In this document: piece by piece, positions 62,295-64,000 of the stretch
Position numbering within the stretch: position 1 is the stretch's first letter
Layout: every line of letters starts with the position of its first letter
Assembly (NCBI RefSeq): GCF_000196175.1
Contig: NC_005363.1
Span: 2,294,001 to 2,358,000, forward strand
Origin: Bdellovibrio bacteriovorus HD100
GTDB lineage: Bacteria > Bdellovibrionota > Bdellovibrionia > Bdellovibrionales > Bdellovibrionaceae
DNA: 64,000 nucleotides
Direction: 5' to 3'
The notes under the pieces: generated by a model
Seen by the model: the letters and a program-made list of their open reading frames with translations, nothing else
Told to the model about the DNA's origin: nothing
The model's database searches: none
Made by a program: the position numbers and the translations under genes

Positions 62295-62416
62295 AGGTCG
62301 TTCAAAAAGGTCCAGATTCGAGGCGGAGGTCGGCCCTCGCAGCGCAGGCGTGCTCCGAGCACGTCGGAGCGAGAAGGCCGATCTCCAACGAAGAAGATGG
62401 GTCTTTTTCAACGGCC
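62295..62416. repeat. Palindromic element C, just after the stop of the Fur-family gene
   Basis: Outer arms 62295-62319 and 62393-62416 (GTTCAAAAAGGTCCA against TGGGTCTTTTTCAAC) pair imperfectly, and a nested arm pair, GGAG-x-TCGGCC and GGCCGATCTCC, pairs at 10 of 11 positions. A further stem, GCTCCGA and TCGGAGC, lies at the tip. The right arm ends 5 nt past the Fur-family stop codon. The element shares its arm sequence with element B. The adjacent bases 62237-62290 hold another GC palindrome (GCCCGG-T-CCGGGC). Confidence 0.6.
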
Positions 62417-62421
62417 GTTTC

Positions 62422-62919
62422 TTAAAGATTCTTGGCTTGGCAGGAGGGGCAAACGCCGTACAACTCCAGGATATGATGGGTCAGCTTAAATCCAAACTGA
62501 TTCGCCACCTTTTCCTGCAATCCTTCAATCGCCTTATTCTCGAACTCGCAGATCTTGCCGCACTTCACACAGGTCAAGTGATCGTGGTGACCCTTCGGCG
62601 TCAGCTCGTAGCGAGCCGGCAAGCCCCCCATGCGGACTTCCGTCACGAAAGTGCCTTCCGTCAGGGTTCTCAGGAAGCGATAAACAGTGGCAAAGCCAAT
62701 GTCCGGATTTTCTTTATTCAGTTTTTCGTAAAGCTCTTGAGCTGTGACGTGGCGGCGACCTTCATGCAGGGCTTTTAAGATTGCCATGCGCTGGCTGGTG
62801 ACCTTCAGGTTCAAGGCACGGATGATGCGCTTCAATTCAGCTTCGTCGAACTGATCGGCGTGAACGACAATGTCGTCATCGTGCTGTCTTGGAAGAAATG
62901 GAACTGTGTCTTTACCCAT
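62422..62919 (-). CDS. Fur-family metal-dependent regulator
   Basis: A 165-residue DNA-binding protein of the Fur/Zur/PerR family. The N-terminal winged helix is TSQRMAILKALHEG with recognition helix DIGFATVYRFLRTL; the metal site has HHDHLTCVKCGKICEFEN and a late HILELYGVCPSC. Two CxxC pairs form the structural zinc site. It carries a ~25-residue acidic N-terminal extension. Sequence alone does not separate Fur from Zur. folE2, often under Zur control, lies directly upstream, and a Fur-box-like site at 62973 suggests autoregulation. Confidence 0.85.
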   Translation of the reverse strand: MGKDTVPFLPRQHDDDIVVHADQFDEAELKRIIRALNLKVTSQRMAILKALHEGRRHVTAQELYEKLNKENPDIGFATVYRFLRTLTEGTFVTEVRMGGLPARYELTPKGHHDHLTCVKCGKICEFENKAIEGLQEKVANQFGFKLTHHILELYGVCPSCQAKNL

Positions 62920-62972
62920 GGGTCACCTCAGGGCTTCGTTATAGGTGAAGGCCCCGGAGATGTCCAATTTAT

Positions 62973-62987
62973 TAAGAATCATTTTCA
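62973..62987. promoter_or_regulatory. Fur-box-like site upstream of the Fur-family gene
   Basis: TAAGAATCATTTTCA matches the 7-1-7 Fur consensus TGATAATNATTATCA at 11 of 14 positions. It lies 54 nt upstream of the regulator's start codon, between it and folE2. Confidence 0.5.
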
Positions 62988-63017
62988 TTTGGTTTCCAGT
63001 AAGGTGACACTGGAAGA

Positions 63018-63932
63018 CTAAAAACTGCGTAGTTTCAATCCTTTAGAGATATGAGAAACGGCATTGTGCGGGTGCAGGCTCTCAACATGGCTGAATTCTG
63101 CCACGTAGTCCAAAACATCCGCTTTCGCATCCAAAGCTTCCTTCACTCGGCGGGCGGCGTCCTCGCAGAACATCAGGTTCTGTCCGTTACGAAGGGCGAA
63201 CTCCTGCTCGTCCTCACGTTTCACGGCACCTTGAACCGCTGTTTGCAAAGCCTCTTCGACGATGTCGATCAGATCGCCATAGTTGTAGTTCGCCCCCACT
63301 TCCGCCTTCACGCGGGCAAAACTGCGTTGTGCATGCGGAGTCGCCACGATCCCTTGCGGAGTTCCCAGCCAGGAATGAACCACATCGAAGTCCAAAGGTT
63401 TGTCTGTTGAGAAATTCTGTTTGAAGCCATCCTGGATCAGTTGACGGGACAACGCCGCCGACGCCGGACAGGTGCTGGAGTACGTCACCACCACTTCAAC
63501 GAAGTAACTGATCTGGCCTTCCTCATTGAATGCCGAAGTGATCACCGGATAAGAGCGCCAAGCCTGGTTGTTACTTTTCAAAGCCTTGCGAACCAATGGC
63601 GCTTCAAACTGCACTTGCACCAAGGCTTTCGTGGAAAGATCTTCGTGGGTGCGCAGGAATTCAGAGGTCACCGTGCCCAGCAAACCCAGAGACAGCTCGG
63701 ACTTGGTCAGAAGCTCTTGGGACAAGAGATACAAACGGGACATGTGGATGCCACGGGAAGGTTTTTTATCAAGACTGACTTTCGCATCCACACGCGCAGG
63801 AATGCGGTAAACCCCGTCTGCCTGCTTCAGCATCACCGGCAATTCGATGGCTCCCATACCGACCCAGTCGATCGGGGCAAAACGTTCAGAGTGGGTTTCT
63901 TTGGCTACGTCAGGAAGAGATTGTTTCGTCAT
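63018..63932 (-). CDS. folE2: GTP cyclohydrolase I type 2
   Basis: A 304-residue enzyme of the FolE2 (GCYH-IB) family, which makes dihydroneopterin triphosphate from GTP at the entry to folate and queuosine synthesis. RGIHMSRLYL, TYSSTCPASAALSRQL (with the catalytic-site Cys) and SHVESLHPHNA are typical. FolE2 can use metals other than zinc and is often a backup under zinc limitation; this genome may instead use it as the main enzyme, which cannot be decided here. It stands 98 nt upstream of the Fur-family gene on the same strand. Confidence 0.92.
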   Translation of the reverse strand: MTKQSLPDVAKETHSERFAPIDWVGMGAIELPVMLKQADGVYRIPARVDAKVSLDKKPSRGIHMSRLYLLSQELLTKSELSLGLLGTVTSEFLRTHEDLSTKALVQVQFEAPLVRKALKSNNQAWRSYPVITSAFNEEGQISYFVEVVVTYSSTCPASAALSRQLIQDGFKQNFSTDKPLDFDVVHSWLGTPQGIVATPHAQRSFARVKAEVGANYNYGDLIDIVEEALQTAVQGAVKREDEQEFALRNGQNLMFCEDAARRVKEALDAKADVLDYVAEFSHVESLHPHNAVSHISKGLKLRSF

Positions 63933-64000
63933 AAATTTATATCCAATTCACGGGTGGTCTTATCGCAATTTCCTGTAAATGGCTCTCACTTTTACCACCC

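Overview
The window looks like a chromosomal stretch of a predatory Bdellovibrio-type bacterium (Bdellovibrionota). This is inferred from gene content; no rRNA or marker gene settles it. The signs are a long fibre-like adhesin of the mosaic adhesive trimer type with a small lipoprotein partner, many lipobox and signal-peptide proteins without close functional families, large secreted proteases, HD-GYP and PAS signalling, and a regulatory style that includes FliA-like promoter motifs. Ordinary housekeeping genes are scattered among them: sodB, rpmG, dcd, uvrA, a Fur-family regulator and folE2. No tRNA, rRNA, CRISPR array, integrase or transposase was seen.

Layout. 1-6040: RNase Z-like hydrolase, phospholipase D-type enzyme, a small NTPase, a large putative outer-membrane barrel protein and an SGNH hydrolase. 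6078-9830: a visibly AT-richer islet with two copies of a 5' module whose Shine-Dalgarno is paired in a hairpin, small secreted proteins, a YcfD-like JmjC/cupin hydroxylase overlapping a nucleotidyltransferase-GNAT fusion, and a decayed fragment of a second copy of that fusion. 9828-13279: a lipoprotein with PKD, thrombospondin-like and C-terminal Hint domains plus a membrane-anchored partner. 13664-22259: signalling block, with a receiver-PATAN protein, a STAS protein and a PP2C phosphatase on the minus strand, and a FecR/FN3 protein coupled to a CheA-like PAS kinase on the plus strand. 22430-26470: sodB, XRE-cupin regulator, CheY-like receiver, ChaN-like protein, rpmG-dcd-lipoprotein operon. 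26545-31027: an EF-hand-like repeat lipoprotein coupled to a barrel protein. 31196-37564: hydrolase, M14 peptidase, HglS-like enzyme, HD-GYP, small secreted proteins, rhomboid. 37635-46336: secreted protease cluster (polyglycine lipoprotein, subtilase, 1133-aa unknown, papain-like candidate). 46486-49031: a four-gene envelope operon with two PAP2 phosphatases. 49298-51370: a paralogue of the barrel protein at 3509. 51491-56704: oxidoreductase, EamA exporter, fibre adhesin and its lipoprotein. 56913-63932: TerC-like protein, UvrA with a shortened insertion domain, an envelope protein with an apparently leaderless FliA-like promoter, Fur-family regulator and FolE2.

Three themes stand out. First, regulation by structure: three hairpins bury Shine-Dalgarno sequences in the islet, and three large palindromic elements sit a few bases beyond minus-strand stop codons. 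Second, surface biology: paired lipoprotein/barrel or protease/substrate genes joined by 4-18 nt overlaps. Third, FliA-like motifs precede the adhesin operon, the FecR/kinase operon and one unknown envelope gene, which would suit attack-phase expression.
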